DNA from: Verrucomicrobiales bacterium
Lineage (GTDB): Bacteria; Verrucomicrobiota; Verrucomicrobiia; Verrucomicrobiales; V1-33
Reading direction: 5' to 3'
Length of the DNA stretch: 36,364 nt
Assembly: GCA_947460575.1 (NCBI GenBank)
Contig: CANHIJ010000032.1
Span: forward strand, 1-36,364
Positions 1-7,756 of the stretch are shown one piece after another. Below the pieces are notes generated by a model. It saw only the letters and a list, made by a program, of their open reading frames with translations, ran no database searches and had not been told where the DNA came from. Position 1 is the stretch's first letter, and each line of letters begins with the position of its first letter. The position numbers were made by a program, and so were the translations under genes.

Positions 1-764
1 CCAGTGGCGTCAGGCTTCAAGTCGTCGGTGCGGTCGACCCCGTTGACCCAGACCTGGAAATTGGAAGCGCGCTCCGCGCCGGTGGTGCCGCTGGTGGAGG
101 CCACGATGTGGAACCAGCCGTAGGCCGGGTTGATGAGGCGCTTGTCCCGGTCCGCTCCGCCGGGGAGGTACAGGGTCCGCTCGGCCTCCAGGCCGGTTTT
201 CGTAGGGTCCACCGCGAGCACCAGCCCGTTGTTGCCGCAGTCGATCTGGAAGCTTTTGGTGGGGTCGCCGGCAATGTTGTTGGTGAAAATGCGGTCGCCG
301 CCCTGGGAGGGACCGGCCTTCATGAAGAAGGCCACGGTCATGGCGTTGGCGCCGTAGTCGGTGTTGGGGCCGGCCAAAATGATGTGGCCCCGGTTGTTGC
401 TGTTGTGGGAGACATTCGCCTTCCCGCCCAGGCCTGGCACCTTGATCGGCGGCAGCAGCTCGCCGCCGTTACTGCCGTCCACCGTGCCGCCAAAGAGCTC
501 AATCGCCCCAGCAAAACCCACACTGGGCTCGCCGGCAGTGCCATTGTAATTGCCATTATAGCTTCCGGGCTGGGCCTTGCCCATGCTGTCGACGACCCCG
601 CCGGTCGTGGAAGTCTCATCCAATTGGAAATAATAGGTCGGCTTCAAGGCCTTCACGGCCGCCTGGTAGGACGCCCCCTGCACTTGAGGCGAACTCGCCG
701 CGAGGAGCCCCAACAGACCCCCGAGGGCCCCGCTGGATCGTTGGATAAATGCTTTTTTCTTCAT
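1..764 (-). CDS. Secreted LamG/concanavalin-like protein (3' end outside window)
   Basis: Reading leftward from the ATG at 764 there is an uninterrupted frame to the window edge, about 254 residues. It begins MKKKAFIQRSSG, followed by a hydrophobic stretch and an Ala/Ser-rich cleavage region, so it looks like a Sec signal peptide. After that comes a segment starting YYFQLDETS and continuing through 'ANAMTVAFFMKAG', 'GGDRIFTNN' and 'YGWFHIVAS', ending in 'FQVWVNGV'. This is the usual order of strands in LamG/concanavalin-like domains (LamG_3 type), which bind carbohydrate or act as adhesion modules. The role of this particular protein cannot be told from the visible part. No clear Shine-Dalgarno is seen before the ATG. 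It is divergent from the LamG protein at 1154. Confidence 0.75.
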   Translation of the reverse strand, partial: MKKKAFIQRSSGALGGLLGLLAASSPQVQGASYQAAVKALKPTYYFQLDETSTTGGVVDSMGKAQPGSYNGNYNGTAGEPSVGFAGAIELFGGTVDGSNGGELLPPIKVPGLGGKANVSHNSNNRGHIILAGPNTDYGANAMTVAFFMKAGPSQGGDRIFTNNIAGDPTKSFQIDCGNNGLVLAVDPTKTGLEAERTLYLPGGADRDKRLINPAYGWFHIVASTSGTTGAERASNFQVWVNGVDRTDDLKPDAT

Positions 765-1153
765 AAGTTGTTTTGGGATGGATAGCAAATGCGCGCCCCG
801 TTTTTAGGGGCAAGGTGTATAAGGACCCCGGGACTTTCTCCTAGCCCCCCCCCTCGGCGCAAGCATTTTTTAATGAGAGAATCTACTATTTGAGGCCTCC
901 GCTGTTCAAAAAGTTTTATTAAAATTTACTTTTGGCGGCAAAAGACATTTTCCGCCCTGGATGAGGCTTGCATGACATACAGTCTACCGCTAAAAATCCC
1001 CTACCACGTCCCGGGGGGAGGCCTACCCCCCCCCCGCGGTCGACCGCAGGATTTCTCACCCCTGTGACACTCTAAGGCAACCCTCCCTATCCTCGCGCCA
1101 CAGCCTATTTATTCCCGGGGCTTGAGGCGCAAACCAATCCCATCCGAATCGAT
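765..1153. promoter_or_regulatory. Divergent intergenic region between two LamG protein genes
   Basis: About 390 bp without a credible gene. It holds an AT-rich patch around 868-950, the likeliest place for promoters. A perfect 12-bp palindrome (GCGGTCGACCGC) lies at 1036-1047, next to a G6/C-run pair (about 1014-1035) that could fold. A small inverted repeat CCCC-GTTTTTA-GGGG sits at 796-810, just upstream of the leftward gene. No -35/-10 pair is convincing enough to place a start site. Confidence 0.4.
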
Positions 1154-3577
1154 ATGAAATCAACCACGCTTCCTCTAGCCGCGCGGCCTTGCTTGCGCTA
1201 TGCTGCCGCCGCCCTGGGCATCCTCTCGACGATCGCCTCCGCCGCCCCGGTGATCAGCACCGCCCCCTCCGGGACCTGGAACCTGCTCTCCGGCGCCGCC
1301 CCTATCTTCCGGGTCAAGGCCACCGGCGCCGAACCTCTCAGCTACTCCTGGCGGCGCAATGGCGTCCCCCTTGCGGACAACGAGACCGCCTCCACCGCGG
1401 CCCTCACCCTGCTGAATTCCTCCCTCGCCTCCTCCGGCAGCTACTCGGTGCAGGTCAGCGACGCCACCGGCTCCGCCACCAGCGTTCCTTTCACGGTCAA
1501 CTTCACCAATCCCTCTGCCGCCGACCCTTACGCCTCCAAAGTCCTCGCGGACCATCCCACCGCGTACTGGCGCCTTTCCGAAGCCTCCGGCACCGCCCTG
1601 GTCGACCCCGCGGGCGGCCTCAACGGCACCGCCAACCTCAACCGCACTGAGCGCGGCATTGTCGGCCCCCGCGGCCTCGCCCCCGACCTGGCCACCCGCT
1701 GCAAGTTGACCACCAACGGGGTCTCCGCCAGCGCCCCCTACTCCCCCAACGTCAACGCCGCCGGCGCCTTCTCCATCGAATGCTGGGTCAAACCCGACGT
1801 CTCCGGCAACAACGGCAGCGCGGTCCTCTCGACCCAAAATCGCAGCGCGGGCCGCGCCGGCTACGTCATCTACCAGGGCAACAGCGGCAATTTCTGGGAC
1901 GCCCACCTCGGCTCCGGCGGCAGCTTCGTGGCCCTCCAGGGCCGCACCAAAATCGTCGCCGGGCGCTGGGACCACGTGGTCGTCACCTGGAATGGGTTCG
2001 AAGCCGGCGCCGGCGCCGCCGCCAACCTCTACGTCAATGGACACCTTGAGGCCACCGCCAACTTCGTGCTCCCCTTCCGCAACAACGAAGCTCAACCCCT
2101 CGAATTCGGCAGCCGCAGCGGCGGTCTCCTGCCCTTCGCCGGGGCCCTCGACGAGGTCGCCTACTACAACTACGAGCTGACCGCCGAGCAGGTGGAAAAC
2201 CACTTCAGCATCAGCTACTACCTGCCCGCCGTCACCGCTCAACCCCCCGCCACCGCCAATCCCCTCGAGGCCCAGAGCCTCACCCTGACGGCGGGAGTCG
2301 ACGGTTTTCCCAACACCTACGAGTGGCTCAAAGACGGCACCCCCCTCAACGCCTACGAAACCAACCCCGACGGCAGCAAAAAATACCCCCAGGGCGTCAC
2401 CGCCACTACCTTGGTCGTCTCCCAACTCAGCGACTGGGACGCCGGCCGCTATCACCTGGCCGTCTCCAACCCGCTCGGCGGCACGGAAACCAACGGCGTG
2501 GACGTCAGCGTCGCCCCCGACACCATCCCGCCCACCGTGGCCTACGTCAGCGCCACCCCCAGCCCCAACCGGGTGCGGGTGGGCTTCAGCAAGCCGATGT
2601 CGCCCGAAAGCCTCCTGGTGCCAGAAAATTACACCTTCAGCGGCGGCGTCTCCGTCACCGGCATCTTCCCCACCGTGGACCCCGCGGTGATCAACCTCAC
2701 CACCAGCGGCCTCACCCCAGGGAAAACCTACACCCTCAGCATCGGCGGCGCCACCGACTCCCGCATCAGCCAAAACCCCATCGGCGCCAACCAGACCTCC
2801 TTTACCACCTACCAACTCACCCCCGGAGTGCTCGCCTGGGATTTCTACCGCAACGTCCCCGGCGGCCAGGTCTCCAACCTCCGCAGCGACCCCCAATACC
2901 CCGATGCCCCTTGGACGCACCGCTTCGTCACCAGCTTCAGCTCCATGGCCATCACCACCAACTACGACCTCAGCACCAACCCCGACTTCTCCGCCATCAA
3001 TCCCATCAACGGCGCGCGCATGGGCGAATTCTACGGCGCCCGCGTCTACGGCTGGATCACCCCCACCGAAACCGCCGACTACACCTTCTTCCTCCGCAGC
3101 GACGACGGCTCGGAACTCTGGATCAGCCCCGACAGCAGCCCAGAAAATGTGGTCATGGCTGCCTCCCAGCCCGGCTGCTGCAACGGTTTTTCCGAATCCG
3201 GCACACTCTACTCGTCCCCCATCCCGATGGTGGCCGGCCAGAGCTACTTCATCGAAGGCATCTACAAGGAAGGTGGCGGCGGCGACTACATCGAAGTCGC
3301 CTGGCGCAAGGATGGCGACTCCACCCCGGCCGGCGACCTCAAGCCCATCCCGGCCCGCTTCCTTTCCACCTATTCCTCCCAAGCCCAAGTCATCGGCGTC
3401 CTCAATAAACCCCTCGTCCAGGGCAACAAAGCCACCCTCACTTGGACCGGCGCCGGGCACTTGCAGGAATCCGCTAATCTCTCGACCTGGACCGACGTCC
3501 CCGGCGACCCCGCCAGCGGCTACGTCGCCACCTTGGCGCCGGGCACCACCAAGCGCTTCTATCGCCTGCGGCTCTGA
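1154..3577 (+). CDS. Large secreted multidomain protein: Ig-like, LamG, Ig-like, PA14
   Basis: 807 residues. An N-terminal signal peptide (Ala-rich core, ending near ASAAP) is followed by an Ig-like repeat at about 31-115 (SYSWRRNG...SGSYSVQVSD). A LamG/concanavalin-like domain covers about 135-350 (AYWRLSE, FSIECWVKPD, WDHVVVTWNG, LYVNGHLEAT, LDEVAYYNYEL). A second Ig-like repeat is at about 360-455 (YEWLKDGT, DAGRYHLAVSN), and an SbsA-type Ig-like segment at about 460-552 (RVGFSKPMSPESL). A PA14 domain lies at about 556-725 (GWITPTETADYTFFLRSDD). The tail GHLQESANLSTWTDVPG...RFYRLRL is a module common at the ends of secreted verrucomicrobial proteins. LamG and PA14 are carbohydrate-binding modules, so polysaccharide or surface binding is likely; no catalytic domain is visible. 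Ends at the shared terminator at 3613-3648. Confidence 0.85.
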   Translation: MKSTTLPLAARPCLRYAAAALGILSTIASAAPVISTAPSGTWNLLSGAAPIFRVKATGAEPLSYSWRRNGVPLADNETASTAALTLLNSSLASSGSYSVQVSDATGSATSVPFTVNFTNPSAADPYASKVLADHPTAYWRLSEASGTALVDPAGGLNGTANLNRTERGIVGPRGLAPDLATRCKLTTNGVSASAPYSPNVNAAGAFSIECWVKPDVSGNNGSAVLSTQNRSAGRAGYVIYQGNSGNFWDAHLGSGGSFVALQGRTKIVAGRWDHVVVTWNGFEAGAGAAANLYVNGHLEATANFVLPFRNNEAQPLEFGSRSGGLLPFAGALDEVAYYNYELTAEQVENHFSISYYLPAVTAQPPATANPLEAQSLTLTAGVDGFPNTYEWLKDGTPLNAYETNPDGSKKYPQGVTATTLVVSQLSDWDAGRYHLAVSNPLGGTETNGVDVSVAPDTIPPTVAYVSATPSPNRVRVGFSKPMSPESLLVPENYTFSGGVSVTGIFPTVDPAVINLTTSGLTPGKTYTLSIGGATDSRISQNPIGANQTSFTTYQLTPGVLAWDFYRNVPGGQVSNLRSDPQYPDAPWTHRFVTSFSSMAITTNYDLSTNPDFSAINPINGARMGEFYGARVYGWITPTETADYTFFLRSDDGSELWISPDSSPENVVMAASQPGCCNGFSESGTLYSSPIPMVAGQSYFIEGIYKEGGGGDYIEVAWRKDGDSTPAGDLKPIPARFLSTYSSQAQVIGVLNKPLVQGNKATLTWTGAGHLQESANLSTWTDVPGDPASGYVATLAPGTTKRFYRLRL

Positions 3578-3612
3578 GCCTCTCTGCCGCCGCGCCGAAC
3601 GCTAAGCCCACA

Positions 3613-3648
3613 AAAAGCGCCCCGGGAGCCTGCTCCCGGGGCGCTTTT
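3613..3648. terminator. Bidirectional intrinsic terminator
   Basis: A perfect 12-bp stem, GCGCCCCGGGAG at 3617-3628 and its complement at 3633-3644, with a CCTG loop. The stem is flanked by A-run 3612-3616 and TTTT 3645-3648, so it has a U-tract in both directions. It lies between two convergent genes ending at 3577 and 3674 and probably serves both. Confidence 0.9.
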
Positions 3649-3673
3649 CGCTTTTTAGCTCCGCGGCGCGGGC

Positions 3674-4948
3674 TCAGCCTTCTTTGACGCGGAGGCGGCG
3701 GTATTCCATTTGGCCGCGGTCGCCCTCCAATCCAATCGGCCCGGTGGCGGGCACCGCAAAGGCCTCGTCGAGGACCTCGCCGTTGCAGGTGCAGCGCGCC
3801 CGGCCTCCGGTCACGACCACTTCGAGCTCGTTCCACTCCTGCGGCTTGTACTTGGTCAGCTGGGTGAACGGGCCCGCCAGGAGGTAGTCGCGGCACTGCA
3901 GCTGCGGTCCGCGCAAAAAGACCCCGCTGTCGGCATCAGGAGTGGCGCGGAATTCCAGGCGCAGGGTGAAATCCCGCGGAAATTCCCGCACCGTCCAGAG
4001 CTGCCCGATCTTGCTCCCCTCCGAAGGCGTGGTGACGACCAATCGGCCATGGATCGCCGCATAGCGCCGGTCGCTGCTGCGCGCCTGGCCCTCGAAGGGG
4101 GCCCCGCCTTTAAATTGCCAGCCGCTGAGGTCGCGCCCATTGAAGATACTAACAAATCCTGGCTCCAGCTGAAAGGGGTCGGGCTCGGTTTCGCTCAGCC
4201 CCAAGGTGGCCAGCACCGGGCGCAGCGCCGCCGCCCACTTGGCGTAGCCCGCCGCATTGGGGTGCAGCAAGTCGGGAAACTCCGCCGCCGCCGCGTCCCC
4301 CGCGGCATTGGCGAAGGGCTTCCAGGTTTCCAACAAGGTCACCTGCGGCTGGTCCCGCACCAGGTCGGCGCACAGGGCGTTCAGCGCCTGAATGGCGGCC
4401 GCGGGGCGACTCTTGCTCGCGGAACTCGGAAATACTTTGCAGAGAATCACCGGCAAATCCGCCCGGTGGGCCCGCAGCGCCGCCAAAATCAGCCGCAGAT
4501 TGCCCGCGATCACCGGCGGGGCCGCCTGCTCCTCCAAGTCGTTCGTCCCCACCAGCAACACCACCGCCGCCGGATGCAAGGCCAACACGTCCTCCTCCAA
4601 GCGAATCAGCACCCCCCGCGTGGTGTCCCCAGAAATGCCCCGGTTGGCCACCTTGAGGGCCCCAAAGGCCTTGGACAAATCCTCGCCCCAGCCCTGAGTA
4701 ATCGAATCCCCCAAAAAGACCACGGCCCCCTGGTCTGCCGCCACCTGCTGGGCCCAGGCGCTGCGCCGCTCCTGCCACAACTGGCGAAACCAATCCGCCC
4801 GCCGCAGTGGCCCCGCGCCCGGCAGCCCCTCGTCCGTGGCCGGTATCGCCCAACCCCCTCCCTCCTTGGCCGCAGAACAAAGGGGCGCTGCACTGAGCAG
4901 CAGGAAGGCAGGAAGAAGGCGCAAGTTCATGTCCGCCCACCCTGGCAC
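3674..4948 (-). CDS. Secreted SGNH/GDSL hydrolase fused to DUF1080 (3-keto-disaccharide hydrolase-like) domain
   Basis: 424 residues from a GTG at 4948; an ATG six codons later (4930) begins MNLRLLPAFLLLSAAPLCSA, which by itself is a good signal peptide, so either start is possible. GGGAGG lies just before the GTG. The first half is an SGNH hydrolase: FLGDSITQGWG carries the nucleophile Ser (about residue 82), then LVGTNDLE, then DLLHPNAAGY with the catalytic His. This half resembles the platelet-activating-factor acetylhydrolase type that deacetylates sugars. The second half (about 245-424) begins FVSIFNGRDLSGWQFKGG and runs through DSGVFLRGP, WNELEVVV and GPIGLEGDRGQMEYRRLRV, a textbook DUF1080 domain. 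The fusion suggests periplasmic degradation of acetylated polysaccharides. Confidence 0.88.
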   Translation of the reverse strand: MPGWADMNLRLLPAFLLLSAAPLCSAAKEGGGWAIPATDEGLPGAGPLRRADWFRQLWQERRSAWAQQVAADQGAVVFLGDSITQGWGEDLSKAFGALKVANRGISGDTTRGVLIRLEEDVLALHPAAVVLLVGTNDLEEQAAPPVIAGNLRLILAALRAHRADLPVILCKVFPSSASKSRPAAAIQALNALCADLVRDQPQVTLLETWKPFANAAGDAAAAEFPDLLHPNAAGYAKWAAALRPVLATLGLSETEPDPFQLEPGFVSIFNGRDLSGWQFKGGAPFEGQARSSDRRYAAIHGRLVVTTPSEGSKIGQLWTVREFPRDFTLRLEFRATPDADSGVFLRGPQLQCRDYLLAGPFTQLTKYKPQEWNELEVVVTGGRARCTCNGEVLDEAFAVPATGPIGLEGDRGQMEYRRLRVKEG

Positions 4949-4997
4949 AGTCCTCCCCCCTTTGCCAAGCCCATCTCCCAGTCCCCCGGCCTTCCGC

Positions 4998-6251
4998 CTA
5001 CACCAACATCAAGGCCGGATTTTCCAACAATTTCTTCAGCGCCGCCAGGTAAGTCGCTCCCACCGCCCCATCCACCACCCGGTGGTCACAGCTCATCCCC
5101 ACCCACATGCGGTCTCCTGCCACGATCTCTCCCTTGGCATTCACCACCGGCACTTTCTTCGCCGCCCCAATCGACAAAATCGCCGCCTGTGGCGGATTGA
5201 TGATGGCGTCAAAGTTGTCAATCCCATACGCCCCGAGATTGGAAACCGTCAGCGTCCCCCCCGCAAACTCGTCGGGCGAAAGCTTCTTGTTCTTCGCCTT
5301 GGCCGCCAACTCTTTCACCGCAGTGCTCAACTCCAACATCGACTTGCGCGCCGCATCCCGGATCACCGGCGTCACCAACCCGTCCTCCACCGCGATCGCC
5401 ACGCTCAAATTCACCTTGGCAAACTGCACAATGCTGTCCCCGTCAAACGACGCGTTCACCGCCGGCACCTGCGCCGCCGCCCCCGCCACCGCCTTGAGAA
5501 TGAAGTCGTTCACCGTATATTTATTGCCCCCCACTTTTTCCGACCCCGCATTGACCTGCGCCCGCAGCGCCAAAATCGGACCCGCATCCACCTCGATATT
5601 TAAATAAAAGTGGGGAATCTGCGTCTTCGACGCATATAGCCGCTCCGCAATGATCCGCCGCATCCCGCTCAGCGGCAAACGGCTGTCCTCCGCCCCCATC
5701 ACCGGCCGAATCGCCAAGGCCGCGGGAGCCGCCCCGACCGCTGCCGGAGCCGCCGCTCCCTCCACATCCGCCCGCACAATCCGACCCCCAGGCCCCGTCC
5801 CCACCACACCCCGCAAATCCGTGCCCCGCTCCGCCGCAATCCGCCGCGCCAGCGGCGACGCCTTCACTTTCCCATTGGCCACCGCCAGCCCAACCGCGCG
5901 CCCCGCCCCGCTCCGCGCTCCTCCACTCCCCTTCACTCCCGCCGCCGCCGCTGCCGCCGGAACCGCCGGAGCCGAAACCCCGCCCGCCGCCGGAGCCGCC
6001 GGAACCGCCTCCCCCTCGTCCACAATCACCCCCAGAGCCGCCCCCAGCGGCGCTTTGCTCCCCGCCGCCACATAAATCTTCCCGAGAATCCCCTCGTCAA
6101 AGGCGGCCATCTCCATGGTCGCCTTGTCGGTCTCAATCTCCGCCAGCACGTCGCCGTTCGCGACCTTGTCGCCTTCTTTTTTCAACCACCGCACGAGGGT
6201 TCCCTCGACCATGGTATCGCTCAGCTTGGGCATTTCAATGATGGTGGCCAT
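4998..6251 (-). CDS. pdhC: Dihydrolipoamide acetyltransferase, E2 of a 2-oxoacid dehydrogenase complex
   Basis: 417 residues from the ATG at 6251 (MATIIEMPKLSDTM); the open frame extends far upstream but that part is a compositional artefact. There is one lipoyl domain at 1-80 with the lipoylated lysine K43 in ETDKATMEM. An Ala/Pro-rich hinge follows. The peripheral subunit-binding domain is at about 131-163 (ASPLARRIAAERG...GPGGRIVRADV). The catalytic acetyltransferase domain is at about 190-417, with the active-site signature SCDHRVVDGA (H390, D394). This transfers the acetyl group to CoA in the pyruvate (or related) dehydrogenase complex. The lipoyl sequence ends as in pyruvate dehydrogenase E2, hence the symbol, but the substrate is inferred. 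No E1 or E3 gene lies next to it, which is unusual. Both neighbours run away from or toward it independently. Confidence 0.92.
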   Translation of the reverse strand: MATIIEMPKLSDTMVEGTLVRWLKKEGDKVANGDVLAEIETDKATMEMAAFDEGILGKIYVAAGSKAPLGAALGVIVDEGEAVPAAPAAGGVSAPAVPAAAAAAGVKGSGGARSGAGRAVGLAVANGKVKASPLARRIAAERGTDLRGVVGTGPGGRIVRADVEGAAAPAAVGAAPAALAIRPVMGAEDSRLPLSGMRRIIAERLYASKTQIPHFYLNIEVDAGPILALRAQVNAGSEKVGGNKYTVNDFILKAVAGAAAQVPAVNASFDGDSIVQFAKVNLSVAIAVEDGLVTPVIRDAARKSMLELSTAVKELAAKAKNKKLSPDEFAGGTLTVSNLGAYGIDNFDAIINPPQAAILSIGAAKKVPVVNAKGEIVAGDRMWVGMSCDHRVVDGAVGATYLAALKKLLENPALMLV

Positions 6252-6392
6252 AAAGGGGTCCAAATTGCCGCGCCCCTCCCATCGGGCAACTGAAAAGGCG
6301 CCCCCCAGGCGCTTAGTTTTTCCCCGCCCCCCTCCTCCACCAGGCGGATGCCGCTTGGCAAGCCCCCCGAGTCGGCCATCCTGCCTTTTCCC

Positions 6393-7409
6393 ATGCCCGA
6401 CACTCCTCCCCAGCCCGCCCCTCGCCTGGCGGTCCTCGACGCCCTGCGCGGCCTGGCGGCCCTCTGGGTGGCCCTGTTCCACTTCACCCAAAACGGCCGC
6501 TTCTACCAGGGCTTCCCCGCCGACCAACCCCTCAAGTGGCTCGCCACCTACGGCTATCTCGGCGTCTACTGCTTCTTCGTCATCAGCGGCTTCATCCTCC
6601 CCTGGACCATGCACCGCAGCGGCTACCACCTCCGCGACTTCCCCCGCTTCCTCGCCAAGCGCGTCCTCCGACTCCACCCCCTCTACCTGCTCTCCGTGGC
6701 CGCCATGCTGGCCCCCCTCCTCTTCCACCAGGCCAGCTCCCTGGAAGCCCGCACCTGGTCCGACTGGTGGCCCCACTTCTTCTACCTCAACGGCCTCCTC
6801 GGCCGCCCCTGGCTGATGCAAATCTATTGGACCCTCGCCCTCGAAGCCCAATACTACCTCGCCATCGGCCTCCTCTTCCCCCTCCTCGCCCACCGCTGCC
6901 CCTCCGCCCGCTGGGCCTCCCTCGCCGCCCTCGCCTCCCTCCCCCTCTGGGCCCACGACCACCGCACCGTCCTCCCCTTCGCCGCCCTCTTCGCCATGGG
7001 CCTCCTCGTCTTCTGGCGCCTCCGCGCCCTTGTCTCCCCGCTACCCTGCGCCTGCGCCCTCCTCGCCTGCGCCCTCATCACCCGCCACGCCCTCGGCGGA
7101 CCCCCGGCCCTCGTCGCCCTCCTCACCGCCGCCGCCATCCTCCGCCCACCCCTACCCCTCCTCCACCCCCGGCTCGTCTGGCTCGGCTCCCTCTCCTACC
7201 CCTTCTACCTCTTCCACCTCGTCGTCGCCGGCCTCTTCATGCCCCTCCTCCTCCGCATGCCCCGAGGACCCTGGCAGGACGCCGCCGCCGTCCTCGCCCT
7301 CCTCGCCCTCTCCCTCGCCCTCTCCGCCCTCCTCCACCGCGCCCTCGAACTCCCCGCCCAGCGCTGGTCCAGCGCCATCCGCTACCGCGCACGCCTCCCC
7401 AAAAAATAA
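6393..7409 (+). CDS. Acyltransferase 3 family integral membrane protein
   Basis: 338 residues from the ATG at 6393 (MPDTPPQPAPRLAVLDALRG); an in-frame ATG at 6348 is possible but adds an unlikely leader. The opening RLAVLDALRGLAALWVALFHF has the membrane-embedded His of the acyltransferase-3 family (PF01757). Further family marks are LGVYCFFVISGFI, the RVLRLHPLYLL segment and WTLALEAQYYL. About ten hydrophobic helices fill the chain. Members move acyl groups (acetyl, succinyl and others) from the cytoplasm onto sugars of exported polysaccharides or lipids; the substrate here cannot be inferred. The gene starts 141 bp from the divergent E2 gene and has no obvious Shine-Dalgarno. Confidence 0.88.
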   Translation: MPDTPPQPAPRLAVLDALRGLAALWVALFHFTQNGRFYQGFPADQPLKWLATYGYLGVYCFFVISGFILPWTMHRSGYHLRDFPRFLAKRVLRLHPLYLLSVAAMLAPLLFHQASSLEARTWSDWWPHFFYLNGLLGRPWLMQIYWTLALEAQYYLAIGLLFPLLAHRCPSARWASLAALASLPLWAHDHRTVLPFAALFAMGLLVFWRLRALVSPLPCACALLACALITRHALGGPPALVALLTAAAILRPPLPLLHPRLVWLGSLSYPFYLFHLVVAGLFMPLLLRMPRGPWQDAAAVLALLALSLALSALLHRALELPAQRWSSAIRYRARLPKK

Positions 7410-7756
7410 AAAACCACCGGCGGCTTCCCGATGCCGAGGCAGTCGACTCAGCCTACCAGAAATTTTTCAAAAACTGGTTTGAGCCCGCCCAGGTGGAAGT
7501 GGCGACGGTGGTTTACGGCCACAACATTCGCCACTTTACCGCCGCCTATTCAAGAAAAATCGTTCAGAATTCCCCATCGCCCCCAAAAAACAAACTTTCA
7601 CCCCCCGTCCCCCCCAAAAACCCCCGTCCCTCGCCCGATAAACTTAAAAAAATCAAATATTCATAATTTGTTTACTATCATATCATTTGCATTTTTTGGC
7701 GACCTGGCAGCGCCGAAAACCTGTTGCCAGGCCCCCGCCCGCCGTTCACCCTGCCC
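7410..7756. promoter_or_regulatory. Intergenic region with hairpin element and AT-rich fabV upstream region
   Basis: About 350 bp. The left part (7425-7560) is less C-rich than its surroundings and holds a long imperfect hairpin (listed separately). The right part, 7645-7700, is strikingly AT-rich for this genome (CATAAT and TATCAT are within it) and is the obvious candidate for the fabV promoter, although no consensus -35 is seen at the right distance. No convincing gene is present. Confidence 0.4.
7491..7539. repeat. Imperfect inverted repeat (hairpin), possible palindromic intergenic repeat
   Basis: GGTGGAAGTGGCGA at 7491-7504 pairs with TCGCCACTTTACC at 7527-7539 (nine consecutive pairs plus outer pairs); an inner GTGG/CCAC pair can stack in the loop. 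It lacks a U-tract, so it is not a standard terminator. It may be a REP-like element or a relic. Confidence 0.5.

Noticed and set aside
796-810. CCCCGTTTTTAGGGG as another copy of the CCTAAAAACGGGG repeat terminus
   Set aside because: Only about 12 bases match the terminus; nothing of the family A or B body follows, so it may be chance.
958-972. Sigma-54-like element TGG-N7-TTGCA upstream of the LamG/PA14 gene
   Set aside because: The -12 half is good but the -24 half matches only TGG of TGGCAC, it is 180 bp from the start codon, and no sigma-54 activator site or gene is nearby.
1175-3460. Very long open frames on strands opposite real genes (also at 14531-16660, 18066-20003 and 20543-23311)
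   Set aside because: They encode Gly/Val/Glu-rich low-complexity sequence without motifs and arise from the strand's C-rich third positions.
6295-6318. Small hairpin GCGCC-CCCCA-GGCGC with TTAGTTTTT between pdhC and the acyltransferase
   Set aside because: Only five paired bases and located in a divergent region where no transcript should end; likely fortuitous.
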